From the NCBI RefSeq assembly GCF_019645855.1, contig NZ_CP080999.1, positions 1,798,001-1,862,000 on the forward strand: a stretch of DNA of 64,000 bases. Reading direction: 5' to 3'. Below the pieces are notes generated by a model. That model saw nothing but the letters and a program-made list of their open reading frames with translations. It searched no databases and was not told the DNA's origin. Positions 34,077 to 42,306 of the stretch are shown here, in pieces; positions within the stretch are counted from its first letter, which is position 1, and every line of letters begins with the position of its first letter. A program made the position numbers and the translations under genes. Origin of the DNA: Mycobacterium malmoense (GTDB lineage: Bacteria > Actinomycetota > Actinomycetes > Mycobacteriales > Mycobacteriaceae).

Positions 34077-35096
34077 ATGGTACTGGGCTTCTGGGACATC
34101 ATGGTGCCCATCGTGGGTGCGCCGATGGCCGGCGGCCCCGGCACCCCGGCGTTGGCCGCCGCGGTGTCCAACGCGGGCGGGCTCGGTTTCATCCCCGCCG
34201 GATACATCAGCGCGGAGCGGTTCGCCGACGACATCGCCGCCGCCCGCGCCATGACCACCGGCCCGCTGGGTGTCAACCTGCTTGTGCCCCAACCCAGTGT
34301 CGCCGACTGGGTGGCACTGGACTACTACGCGGACGAACTCGAAGGCATCGCCGAGTACTACCAGGTCGAGGTCGGCCGGCCCGAGTACGGCGACGACGAC
34401 GACTGGGAACGCAAGCTCGAGGTGGTGGCCGACGTGCGCCCGGAGCTGGTCTCCTTCACCTTCGGTGTGCCGTCGCCCGATGTCCTTCGGCGGTTGAGCG
34501 CGCTGGGCCTGTTGGTGATGGTCACGGTGACGTCGGCCTACGAGGCCGGGGTGGCCATCGCCGCCGGCGCCGACAGCCTGGTGGTCCAGGGTCCCGGCGC
34601 CGGCGGGCACCGCGGCACCTTCGCGCCCGACATGGAACCCGGCACCGAGTCGCTGCGCGATCTGCTCGCCCGGATCCGCAGCGCACACGACGTCCCACTC
34701 GTCGCGGCCGGGGGTTTGGGCACCGCCGAGGATGTCGCGGGCGTGCTGGACAGGGGGGCGGTGGCCGCCCAGGTCGGCACGGCGCTGTTGCTCAGCGACG
34801 AGGCGGGCACCAACCCCGCGCACCGCGCCGCCATGAAGAATCAGCTCTTCGCCAACACCATCGTCACGCGCGCGTTCTCGGGCCGGTACGGGCGGGGCCT
34901 GGAGAACGAGTTCATCCGCCTGCTCGACAACGTGGCGCCGCTGGGCTACCCGGAGGTCAACCAGATGACGTCGCCGATACGGGCGGCGGCGGCCAACCTG
35001 GAGGACCCCAACGGGATGACGCTCTGGGCCGGAACATCGTTCCGGAAGGCGCAATCCGGGCCGGCGGCCGACATCATCGCCGGCCTCACCGGTTAG
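34077..35096 (+). CDS. Nitronate monooxygenase-like FMN protein
   Basis: A 339-residue TIM-barrel flavoprotein of the 2-nitropropane dioxygenase family (Rv2781c). Motifs are APMAGGPGTPALAAAVSNAGGLGF at the N-terminus, VQGPGAGGHRG near residue 180, and AAGGLGTAEDVAG with GTALLLSDEAG, which bind FMN phosphate. It likely detoxifies nitronates such as propionate-3-nitronate. It starts 4 bp after pepR and overlaps the convergent ald by 4 bp at the stops. Confidence 0.92.
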   Translation: MVLGFWDIMVPIVGAPMAGGPGTPALAAAVSNAGGLGFIPAGYISAERFADDIAAARAMTTGPLGVNLLVPQPSVADWVALDYYADELEGIAEYYQVEVGRPEYGDDDDWERKLEVVADVRPELVSFTFGVPSPDVLRRLSALGLLVMVTVTSAYEAGVAIAAGADSLVVQGPGAGGHRGTFAPDMEPGTESLRDLLARIRSAHDVPLVAAGGLGTAEDVAGVLDRGAVAAQVGTALLLSDEAGTNPAHRAAMKNQLFANTIVTRAFSGRYGRGLENEFIRLLDNVAPLGYPEVNQMTSPIRAAAANLEDPNGMTLWAGTSFRKAQSGPAADIIAGLTG

Positions 35097-36208
35097 GCCA
35101 ACACGCTGGCCGGGTCGGTGCACGGCAGGCCGAGGTCGGCGGCCACCCGTTCGGACAGCAGCGCCCCGTCGTGCGTCGAAAGCCCATGGGCCAGAGCGGG
35201 ATCCGACCGGCATGCCGCTCGCCAGCCGTGGTCGGCGAGTTTGAGCACGTACGGCATCGTCGCGTTGGTCAGCGCGAAGGTCGACGTCTTCGGCACCGCG
35301 CTGGGCATGTTCGCCACGCAGTAGAACAGGGTGTCGTGCACGGCGAACGTCGGGTGATCGTGGGTGGTGGGCCGGGAGTCCTCGAAGCAGCCGCCCTGGT
35401 CGATGGAGATGTCCACCAGCACCGCGCCCGGCTTCATCTGTGCGACAAGCGAATTCGAGATGAGTGTGGGAGCCTTGGCGCCGGGCACCAGGACGGCGCC
35501 GATCACCAGGTCGGCGCGCTTGACGGCGCCTTCGAGCTCGTACGCCGACGAGTAGCGGGTGCCGATCCGGCCGCCGAACTCCGCGTCGAGCAGCCGCAGC
35601 TTGTTGATGTTGACGTCGAGCACCATGACGGACGCCCCCATGCCGCCGGCGACGCGGGCGGCGTTGTAGCCGGCGGTGCCGGCGCCGATCACCACGACGT
35701 CGGCGGCCTTGACGCCCGGCACCCCGCCCATCAGCACGCCGCGCCCGCCTTGGGTCCGCATCAGGTGATAGGCCCCGACCTGGGCGGAGAGCCGGCCGGC
35801 GACCTCGCTCATCGGGGCCAGCAGCGGCAGCGTGCCGTCGGCGGCCTGGACGGTCTCATACGCGATCGACGTTGCGCCGGAGGCCAATAGCGCATCGGTG
35901 CACGCGCGGGAAGCGGCCAGGTGCAGGTAGGTGAACAGGATTTGGCGGCGTCGCAGGAGGCCGTACTCGGCGGGTATCGGTTCCTTGACCTTGAGCAGCA
36001 GGTCGGCCTCGGCCCACACCTGTTCGGCCGTGCCGGTCAGCTGGGCGCCCGCCGCCTTGAACTCCGCATCGGCGATCGCCGACCCTTCCCCGGCGCCGGC
36101 CTGGACGAGCACCTCGTGGCCGCGGTGGGTCAGTTCGGCGACGCCGGCGGGGGTGATGGCCACCCTGAATTCGCTGTTCTTGGTCTCGGTGGGAATGCCG
36201 ACGCGCAT
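35093..36208 (-). CDS. ald: L-alanine dehydrogenase
   Basis: A 371-residue NAD enzyme that interconverts alanine and pyruvate plus ammonia. N-terminal MRVGIPTETKNSEFRVAITPAGV; catalytic Lys in LLKVKEPIP (near 74) and His in FTYLHLAAS (near 95); NAD-binding VVIGAGTAGYNAARVAGGMGA. Corresponds to Rv2780. In M. tuberculosis the regulator gene aldR is next to ald as remembered; here the neighbour across an 86-bp gap is an unrelated metalloprotein gene, so control may differ. Confidence 0.96.
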   Translation of the reverse strand: MRVGIPTETKNSEFRVAITPAGVAELTHRGHEVLVQAGAGEGSAIADAEFKAAGAQLTGTAEQVWAEADLLLKVKEPIPAEYGLLRRRQILFTYLHLAASRACTDALLASGATSIAYETVQAADGTLPLLAPMSEVAGRLSAQVGAYHLMRTQGGRGVLMGGVPGVKAADVVVIGAGTAGYNAARVAGGMGASVMVLDVNINKLRLLDAEFGGRIGTRYSSAYELEGAVKRADLVIGAVLVPGAKAPTLISNSLVAQMKPGAVLVDISIDQGGCFEDSRPTTHDHPTFAVHDTLFYCVANMPSAVPKTSTFALTNATMPYVLKLADHGWRAACRSDPALAHGLSTHDGALLSERVAADLGLPCTDPASVLA

Positions 36209-36259
36209 GCCTCAAGTGTGAAGAAAGTTCGGCAGGCCGGCAAACGTGCGACCGCGTTC

Positions 36260-36265
36260 TATACT
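36260..36265 (+). promoter_or_regulatory. Candidate -10 box TATACT for the 36295 operon
   Basis: TATACT is a near-ideal mycobacterial -10. It leaves a ~23-nt leader with a purine-rich ribosome site (GAAGGGTAGGGGG) before ATG 36295. Confidence 0.5.
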
Positions 36266-36294
36266 GGCCAGCGGTCGAAGGGTAGGGGGCCACG

Positions 36295-37212
36295 ATGTTC
36301 ACCGTCGACGATCAGGCAGCGGGTCCGCATTCGAGGCTAGGGGCGTCCCTGGACCACGAGCGTTTGGTCCTCGAGGCCCGCGACGTCGACTTCGACTGGT
36401 CGAAATTGCCCTTTCACTATGTGCCCGGTGAGCCGTTCGTCACCCACATGCTCAACGTCCTGCACCTGCTGCTGCCCGCGGGCGAGGAGTTTTTCGTCGA
36501 CGTGTTCAAGAAGGCGCTGCCGCTGATCAAGGACGATCAGCTGCGGCTGGACGTGCAGGGATTCATCGGCCAGGAGGCCCTGCATTCCCAGGCACACTCG
36601 AAAGTGCTCGCCCACTTCGCCGCCCGGGGCGTCGACCTGACCCCGTACACCGACCAGATCGGGTGGCTGTTCGAGAAGCTGCTGGGCCCCAGGCCCGGCT
36701 GGGGCCCGCGACGGCAGCACAGCTGGCTGCTCGAGCAGGTTTCGTTCGTGTCGGCCATCGAGCACTACACCGCCATCCTGGGCGAGTGGGTGCTGAACTC
36801 GCCGGCCCACGACGCCATCGGCACCGACCCGGTGATGCTGGACATGCTGCGCTGGCACGGCGCCGAAGAGGTCGAGCACAAGGCCGTCGCGTTCGACACC
36901 ATGAAGCACCTCCGCGCCGGCTATTGGCGGCGGGCGCGCGCCCAGCTGGTCGTGGGGCCGGCCATGCTGCTGCTGTGGATCCGCGGGGTGCGATTCCTGT
37001 ACTCGGTGGACCCGTACCTGCCGCCGGGGACCAAGCCGCGCTGGCGCGACTACTTCACGGCGGCGCGCCGGGGCTTGGTGCCCGGCCCGATGAAATTCGT
37101 GCGGGGCGTCGGTGCCTACTACCGGCCGGGTTTCCACCCGTCGCAGCTGGGCGGGCTGGGGCTGGCCGTCGACTACCTGGCCGTCTCACCCGCCGCGCGC
37201 GCCTCGCACTGA
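36295..37212 (+). CDS. PF10118-type metal-dependent protein (putative diiron protein)
   Basis: A 305-residue protein of the COG3687/PF10118 'predicted metal-dependent hydrolase' family. It has two ExxH-type motifs, in IGQEALHSQAHSK (near residue 98) and HGAEEVEHKAVAFD (near 197), plus other acidic/His residues, resembling a ferritin-like diiron site. C-terminal hydrophobic part LLLWIRGVRFLYS. It is the first gene of a tight three-gene operon with an alpha/beta-hydrolase-SDR fusion (4 bp gap) and a 2Fe-2S flavin reductase (2 bp gap). A diiron oxygenase fed by that reductase is an inference; actual activity is unknown. Confidence 0.82.
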   Translation: MFTVDDQAAGPHSRLGASLDHERLVLEARDVDFDWSKLPFHYVPGEPFVTHMLNVLHLLLPAGEEFFVDVFKKALPLIKDDQLRLDVQGFIGQEALHSQAHSKVLAHFAARGVDLTPYTDQIGWLFEKLLGPRPGWGPRRQHSWLLEQVSFVSAIEHYTAILGEWVLNSPAHDAIGTDPVMLDMLRWHGAEEVEHKAVAFDTMKHLRAGYWRRARAQLVVGPAMLLLWIRGVRFLYSVDPYLPPGTKPRWRDYFTAARRGLVPGPMKFVRGVGAYYRPGFHPSQLGGLGLAVDYLAVSPAARASH

Positions 37213-37216
37213 GCCC

Positions 37217-38965
37217 ATGACCGTCACGTCCCGCATCACCGCCTCCGACGGCGTCACCCTGGCCGTCCACCGCTACACCGAGATCGATCCGGCGCGCCCG
37301 ACCATCCTGGCCATTCACGGCTGGCCGGACAACCACCACGTCTGGGACGGCGTGGCCTCGGAACTCGGTGAGCGCTACAACTTTGTGGCCTACGACGTGC
37401 GCGGGGCCGGTGAATCATCTTGTCCGGCAAAGCGATCCGGGTACGCCTTCGTGCAGCTGGTGTCCGACCTCGGCGCGGTCATCGACGGCCTGGGCGTCGA
37501 GCGGGTTCACTTGCTGGCCCACGACTGGGGCTCGATCCAAGCCTGGGCGGCGGTCACCGACGATTCGGTGATGGGCAAAGTCGCGTCGTTCACGTCGATT
37601 TCGGGCCCGCACCTGCAGTACGCGGGCGCCTTCCTGCGGTCGGCGCGCAGCCCCCGGGCCGTGGCTCAGGTCGCTCGGCAGCTGCTGGCGTCGGGCTATA
37701 TCGGTTTCTTCCTGTGCCCGGTTGTGCCCGAACTGGCATTTCGCTCGGGGCTCGGTGCGAAAGTCGTTGAGGCGTTTGAACGCATCGGCCGGTCGAGCAC
37801 CCGCAGCCGGCGCGGCGCGATCCCGCGCTCGGTCGCCGACTATGTCAACGGGCTCAACCTGTACCGGGCGAACATGCCCGCGCCGTTTTTATCGCCGGGC
37901 CCCCAGCCGCCGGGAACCACCGTTGCCGTTCAGGTTCTGGTGCCGCGCCGGGACATCTTCGTGACGCCCGCGCTGCAACGGTTCACCGGCGCGATTCCCG
38001 CCGGCGGCAGGGTGATTCCCATCGAGGGCGGGCACTGGGTGGTGACGTCGCGTCCCGACGTCATCGCGCGGCTGACCGGCGAGTGGGTCGATCAAAACGC
38101 CGGCGCCGCTTCGAGCCCGTCGGCGGCCCGCGGCGGTCCGCGGGAGGTGCGGGGCAAACTCGCGCTGGTCACCGGGGCGGGTGCGGGCATCGGCCGGGCC
38201 ACCGCGGTGGAACTGGCCCGGCGCGGCGCCCGCAAGGTGGCGATCGTCGATCGCGACCTCGCCGCGGCCAACGAAACCGCGGATGCCGTTCGTGCCGCGT
38301 GCGCCGAGGCCGCGGTGTACCGGGTCGACGTCAGCGACGAAAAGGCGATGAATGACCTTGCCGCGCAAGTGCTTAACGAGCACGGCGTGGTCGACATCCT
38401 GGTGAACAACGCCGGCATCGGGATGGCGGGCCGCTTCCTGGAAACCAGCCCCGCGAACTGGGACGACATCATGGGCGTCAACGTCCGCGGCGTCATCGCC
38501 GGCAGCAGGGCGTTCGGCGCGCAGATGGTCGAGCGCGGCGAGGGCGGAACGATCATCAACGTGGCGTCGGCGGCGGCGTACATGCCATCGAAATCCATGG
38601 TCGCCTACAGCACCACCAAGGCGGCGGTGCTCGGTTTCAGCGAATCGCTGCGCGCCGACCTCGCCGATGAGGGCATCACCGTCACCGCGGTGTGCCCCGG
38701 ATTCGTCAACACCAACATCGCCAAAAGCACCGTCTACGCCGGGATGTCGGCCGAACGGCAGGACCGGGCCCGGCAGAAGGCCGACGCGGCCTACCGGCGC
38801 CGCAACTACCCGCCGGAGGCCGTGGCCACCGCGATCGTCAAGGCCGTCAAGACCGGCCCGGCCGTGCTGCCGATCGCCGCCGAGTCCAGGATCGGCTACG
38901 CGATGCGGCGCATCAGTCCGTCGGCGCTTCGGCTGTTGGCGCGCTTGGACATTCGGCAGACGTAG
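37217..38965 (+). CDS. EphD-type fusion: alpha/beta-hydrolase (epoxide hydrolase) plus short-chain dehydrogenase
   Basis: A 582-residue two-domain protein. The N-terminal ~310 residues are an epoxide-hydrolase fold, with HGWPDNHHVWD (residues 34-44), nucleophile Asp103 in AHDWGSIQ and late His in GGHWV. The C-terminal SDR domain starts near residue 315 with LVTGAGAGIGRA and has NNAGIG and the YxxxK pair in AYSTTKAAV near 463. M. tuberculosis EphD (Rv2214c) has the same layout. It could open an epoxide and oxidise the resulting alcohol. ATG 37217 is chosen because upstream codons lie in the previous gene. Confidence 0.9.
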   Translation: MTVTSRITASDGVTLAVHRYTEIDPARPTILAIHGWPDNHHVWDGVASELGERYNFVAYDVRGAGESSCPAKRSGYAFVQLVSDLGAVIDGLGVERVHLLAHDWGSIQAWAAVTDDSVMGKVASFTSISGPHLQYAGAFLRSARSPRAVAQVARQLLASGYIGFFLCPVVPELAFRSGLGAKVVEAFERIGRSSTRSRRGAIPRSVADYVNGLNLYRANMPAPFLSPGPQPPGTTVAVQVLVPRRDIFVTPALQRFTGAIPAGGRVIPIEGGHWVVTSRPDVIARLTGEWVDQNAGAASSPSAARGGPREVRGKLALVTGAGAGIGRATAVELARRGARKVAIVDRDLAAANETADAVRAACAEAAVYRVDVSDEKAMNDLAAQVLNEHGVVDILVNNAGIGMAGRFLETSPANWDDIMGVNVRGVIAGSRAFGAQMVERGEGGTIINVASAAAYMPSKSMVAYSTTKAAVLGFSESLRADLADEGITVTAVCPGFVNTNIAKSTVYAGMSAERQDRARQKADAAYRRRNYPPEAVATAIVKAVKTGPAVLPIAAESRIGYAMRRISPSALRLLARLDIRQT

Positions 38966-38967
38966 GA

Positions 38968-40044
38968 ATGCGGGACGGTATCTGGGATTCCAGGCCCGCC
39001 GACCTGTACGGGCGGCGCGAACGCGATCGCCTCGGCGCGGTGCTGTGGGGCATCCGCGTGTTGTTCGACGGATTCGCCTCGACCTCGCGGTGGCAGCCGT
39101 CGCGGGTAAAGTCGGTGCGGCGCACGCAATCCGCGGTGATCACCAAGCGCGAGCTCGTCGCCCCCGATGTGGTCGCGTTGACGCTGGCCGCCCCGGACGG
39201 CGGATTGCTGCCGTCCTGGTCGCCCGGCGGGCACATCGACGTCCAGCTGCCCTCGGGCCGGCGCCGGCAGTACTCGCTGTGCGGTCCGCCCGGGCGGCGC
39301 ACCGACTACCGCATCGCCATCCGCCGGATCGCCGACGGCGGCGGCGGTTCCGTCGAGATGCACGCCGCTTTCGGGGTGGGGGACACGTTATCGTTCGAAG
39401 GCCCGCGCAACGCGTTCCATCTCGGCACGGCCGAGCGCGACGTGCTGTTCGTCATCGGCGGCATCGGCGTGACGCCCATCCTACCGATGATCCGGGTGGC
39501 GGAGCAGCGCGGAATCGGTTGGCGCGCAGTCTATGCCGGTCGCAGCCGGGAGTACATGCCGTTCCTGGACGAGGTGGTGTCGGTGGCCCCCGACCGGGTG
39601 ACCGTGTGGGCCGACGACGAGCGCGGCCGCATCGCCACCGTGGACGAACTGCTCGCCGGCGCCGGTCCGACGACGGCCGTCTACGTGTGCGGGCCGACCG
39701 CCATGCTGGAAGCCGTGCGGGTGGCCCGCGACGAACACGCCGACGCGCCACTGCATTACGAACGGTTCAGCCCGCCGCCGGTGGTCGACGGGGTTCGGTT
39801 CGAGCTGGAACTGGCGCGGTCGCGGCGAGTGCTCAGCGTCCCGGCGAATCGGTCCGCGCTCGACGTCATGCTCGACCGGGATCCGACGACCCCCTACTCG
39901 TGCCGGCAGGGCTTCTGCGGGACCTGCAAGGTGAAAGTCCTTGCGGGGCAGGTCGATTACCGGAGCCGCACCGCGGTGGGCGATGACGAAATGCTGGTCT
40001 GTGTGTCGCGGGCGAACGGCGACCGGATCGTCATCGACGCCTGA
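38968..40044 (+). CDS. Flavin oxidoreductase with C-terminal plant-type [2Fe-2S] domain
   Basis: A 358-residue NAD(P)H-dependent electron-transfer protein, similar to Rv2776c and to phthalate-dioxygenase-type reductases. Flavin motif RRQYSLCGPPGR near residue 90, nucleotide-binding VIGGIGVTPILPM and VCGPTAM, and the iron-sulphur ligands Cys-x4-Cys-x2-Cys in SCRQGFCGTCKV with a fourth Cys in LVCVSR. It probably supplies electrons to an oxygenase; candidates are the diiron-like protein at 36295 and the Rieske oxygenase at 41278. Its 3' end overlaps the convergent GNAT gene by 14 bp. Confidence 0.9.
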   Translation: MRDGIWDSRPADLYGRRERDRLGAVLWGIRVLFDGFASTSRWQPSRVKSVRRTQSAVITKRELVAPDVVALTLAAPDGGLLPSWSPGGHIDVQLPSGRRRQYSLCGPPGRRTDYRIAIRRIADGGGGSVEMHAAFGVGDTLSFEGPRNAFHLGTAERDVLFVIGGIGVTPILPMIRVAEQRGIGWRAVYAGRSREYMPFLDEVVSVAPDRVTVWADDERGRIATVDELLAGAGPTTAVYVCGPTAMLEAVRVARDEHADAPLHYERFSPPPVVDGVRFELELARSRRVLSVPANRSALDVMLDRDPTTPYSCRQGFCGTCKVKVLAGQVDYRSRTAVGDDEMLVCVSRANGDRIVIDA

Positions 40045-40543
40045 GCCGGTAGCCGACGTGGGCCACCTTCACACCGGGAAGCGGCTCCCAATCGAGCGTG
40101 CGGCCGTCGAGCCGGAAGTTGTTCTTCTCGTAGAAGTGGCGCGCCTTGGCGTTCCTTTCGGCGCACCACAAGGTCACGTCGCCGCAAGGGCGTGAGCTCA
40201 GTGCCGCGTCGAGCAGGCGGCCGCCGATGCCGTGCCGCTGGTTTTCCTCCGCGATGTAGAGGGCGTCGATCTGGAGGTCGTCGGGGGTCGCATCGTCGGG
40301 CCCGAAGATGGCCACGCCCAGCGTCTGGCCGCCGGCCTCGGCGATCCACATGCTCCAGCCGCGGCGACTCAGGGTTCGCGGGTAGATCTCGGCGACCCAC
40401 CGTTTCGGCGGACCGAGGATGTCGAGCAAGGGCGGCGCCAGTATTCCGGCCCAGGACCGTCGCCAAACCGGATAGTGCATCTCCGCGATGTTGGCGAAAT
40501 CGTCCGGCTTGGCTGCGCGGATCCGGATGTCGCTGGCCTCCAC
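40031..40543 (-). CDS. GNAT-family N-acetyltransferase
   Basis: A 170-residue acetyltransferase (Rv2775-like position). IRAAKPDDFANIAEMH starts the fold; the acetyl-CoA binding loop is IAEENQRHGIGGRLLDAAL near residue 100; the end ARHFYEKNNFRLDGR is typical. The GTG at 40543 is preceded by TAGCCT at 7 nt. Substrate unknown. Confidence 0.87.
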   Translation of the reverse strand: MEASDIRIRAAKPDDFANIAEMHYPVWRRSWAGILAPPLLDILGPPKRWVAEIYPRTLSRRGWSMWIAEAGGQTLGVAIFGPDDATPDDLQIDALYIAEENQRHGIGGRLLDAALSSRPCGDVTLWCAERNAKARHFYEKNNFRLDGRTLDWEPLPGVKVAHVGYRLRRR

Positions 40544-40550
40544 ACGTTCA

Positions 40551-40556
40551 AGGCTA
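40551..40556 (-). promoter_or_regulatory. Candidate -10 box TAGCCT of the GNAT gene
   Basis: On the reverse strand TAGCCT ends 7 nt before GTG 40543; it overlaps the stop region of the upstream tetR gene. Confidence 0.35.
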
Positions 40557-41180
40557 AGGCCGTCGCTCCAGGTAGGCGGCCAACGCGTTGGTCAAACCCC
40601 GCCGCGCCATGTCGAGGTCGGCGTAGGAGCCCAGCTGGCGTTCGGACACCAGGCCGCGCATGGCGCCGGGGATGAGGGCGGCCACCTCGCGCACCCGGTC
40701 CGGGTCGACGTCGAGGCCGGCGAAGGCGTGCTGGCACGTCTCCAGCCAGCTCTTGCCCCAGGAGAACAGCTCGGCGGCGGTGCGCGGGTAGAGGCGTTCG
40801 AGCTCGTCGGGGTTTCGGGGCAGCGCCGCCCGCAGGTTTTCGATCGCGCGCGAGTCCGCCGATGCCAGGCCCAGATAGAGGGTGTCGATGATGGCCGCGA
40901 CGCGCTCGCGCAACGGCGCGTCCGGTCGTGCCGGCGTGGTGAAGGTGGCGGCGCGCCGCTCGGCGGTGCGGTGCAGCACCGCGGCCCAGAAGCCGTCGGT
41001 GTCGCCGAATTGGTACTGCACCGCGCCCCAGGTGGCGCCGATCTCCTTGGCGATCCGGTTGGCCGACACCGAGCCCGGCTCGCCGGAGGCCAGCGACTTC
41101 AGCGCGGCCTCGAGCATGTTTTCGCGCGTCGCGTGGCCACGCCGGTTGGGGCGCCGGCCGCCGACCTTGGCTTCGGTCAC
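40554..41180 (-). CDS. TetR-family transcriptional regulator
   Basis: A 208-residue repressor. The N-terminal helix-turn-helix is residues ~18-60 (ATRENMLEAALKSLASGE, SANRIAKEIGATWGAVQYQF). The C-terminal ligand domain is unassigned. It is transcribed away from the Rieske oxygenase gene across a 97-bp gap holding a palindrome, so it probably controls that oxygenase operon. The GTG start has TAGGCT 6 nt upstream. Confidence 0.9.
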   Translation of the reverse strand: MTEAKVGGRRPNRRGHATRENMLEAALKSLASGEPGSVSANRIAKEIGATWGAVQYQFGDTDGFWAAVLHRTAERRAATFTTPARPDAPLRERVAAIIDTLYLGLASADSRAIENLRAALPRNPDELERLYPRTAAELFSWGKSWLETCQHAFAGLDVDPDRVREVAALIPGAMRGLVSERQLGSYADLDMARRGLTNALAAYLERRP

Positions 41181-41186
41181 CCGCCG

Positions 41187-41210
41187 AGCCTACCATTTTC
41201 ATAGACGGTA
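41187..41210. promoter_or_regulatory. tetR -10 box and candidate operator palindrome
   Basis: Reverse-strand TAGGCT (41192-41187) ends 6 nt before the tetR GTG. It abuts an imperfect 20-bp palindrome at 41191-41210 with TACC/GGTA outer arms, a likely repressor site between tetR and the Rieske gene. Confidence 0.45.
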
Positions 41211-41277
41211 CTGTTATTTCTTGGCGGCCGCGCCTATCATTCCTACCCGAGGAGGACAGCTCAGATGGCAGGGCTCG

Positions 41278-42300
41278 ATGGCTAAGCCGCCGTTGTCGAT
41301 GAAACCGACCGGATGGTTCCAGGTCGCCTGGTCCGACGAGATCGGCGTCGGCGACGTCCACACGATGACCTACTTCGGCGAGGAGATGGTCGCCTGGCGG
41401 GCCGAGTCCGGCGGGCTCACCGTGATGAACGCCTACTGCGAACACCTCGGCGCGCACCTGGGTTACGGCGGCAAGGTCGTCGGCGAGGTGCTGCAGTGTC
41501 CGTTCCACGGCTGGCAGTGGAGCCAGCAGGGCCGCAACGTCTGCATCCCGTATCAGGATCGGCCCAACCGCGGCCGGCGCATTCGCACCTACCCCGTGGT
41601 GGAGCGCAACGAGTCGGTCTACGTCTGGCACGACGCGCAGCGGCGCGAGCCGTTCTTCGACGCACCGGACGTGTTCGCCGCATTTGCCGACGGCAGCGGC
41701 GCCGACGGCTACTACCCGCAGCAGCGATTGTTCCGCGCGGGCCTGGAACTGCACCCGCAGTACGTGCTCGAAAACGGCGTGGACTTCGCGCATTTCAAGT
41801 ACGTGCACAACACCCCGATCGTGCCGGTGTTCACCCGCCACGACTTCGCCGAGCCGGTGTCCTTCGTCGACTTCACCATCACGTTCGAGGGCGACGACGG
41901 CCAGCGGATCGAGGACGTCAACAGCGGCGTGCAGGCCATCAACGGCGGCCTGGGGATCGCGGTGACCAAGAGCTGGGGCATGGTCGACAACCGCACCATC
42001 TCGGCGATCACACCGGTCGACGAGTCCACCTCCGACGTCCGGTTCATGGTCTACATCGGGCGGAGGCCGGGCAAGGATCCGGCCCGCGCGGCGACCAAGG
42101 CGGCCGAATTCGGGCGGGAAGTGATCCGACAGTTCGAGCAGGACATCGAAATCTGGCGACACCAGCGCTATTCGGACCCACCCGCGCTGGCCACTTCCGA
42201 GTATGAGGGCTTCACCGCGATTCGCACGTGGGCCAAGCAGTTCTATCCCGACGGCATCGGTGGCAGCGCCGCCGAGGTGTACGCATCGCAGAAAGGCTGA
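41278..42300 (+). CDS. Rieske-type non-haem iron oxygenase (KshA-like)
   Basis: A 340-residue oxygenase component. ATG 41278 follows GGAGGAC at suitable distance; the ATG at 41264 is out of frame and soon stops. The Rieske [2Fe-2S] ligands are Cys54, His56, Cys74 and His77 (CEH...CPFH). The catalytic iron ligands are probably Asp169/His172/His177 in GVDFAHFKYVHN plus a later Asp. Closest in style to 3-ketosteroid 9-alpha-hydroxylase KshA, so a sterol or terpenoid substrate is plausible. It is followed by a DapB-like dehydrogenase after 6 bp. Confidence 0.9.
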   Translation: MAKPPLSMKPTGWFQVAWSDEIGVGDVHTMTYFGEEMVAWRAESGGLTVMNAYCEHLGAHLGYGGKVVGEVLQCPFHGWQWSQQGRNVCIPYQDRPNRGRRIRTYPVVERNESVYVWHDAQRREPFFDAPDVFAAFADGSGADGYYPQQRLFRAGLELHPQYVLENGVDFAHFKYVHNTPIVPVFTRHDFAEPVSFVDFTITFEGDDGQRIEDVNSGVQAINGGLGIAVTKSWGMVDNRTISAITPVDESTSDVRFMVYIGRRPGKDPARAATKAAEFGREVIRQFEQDIEIWRHQRYSDPPALATSEYEGFTAIRTWAKQFYPDGIGGSAAEVYASQKG

Positions 42301-42306
42301 CCCGCA

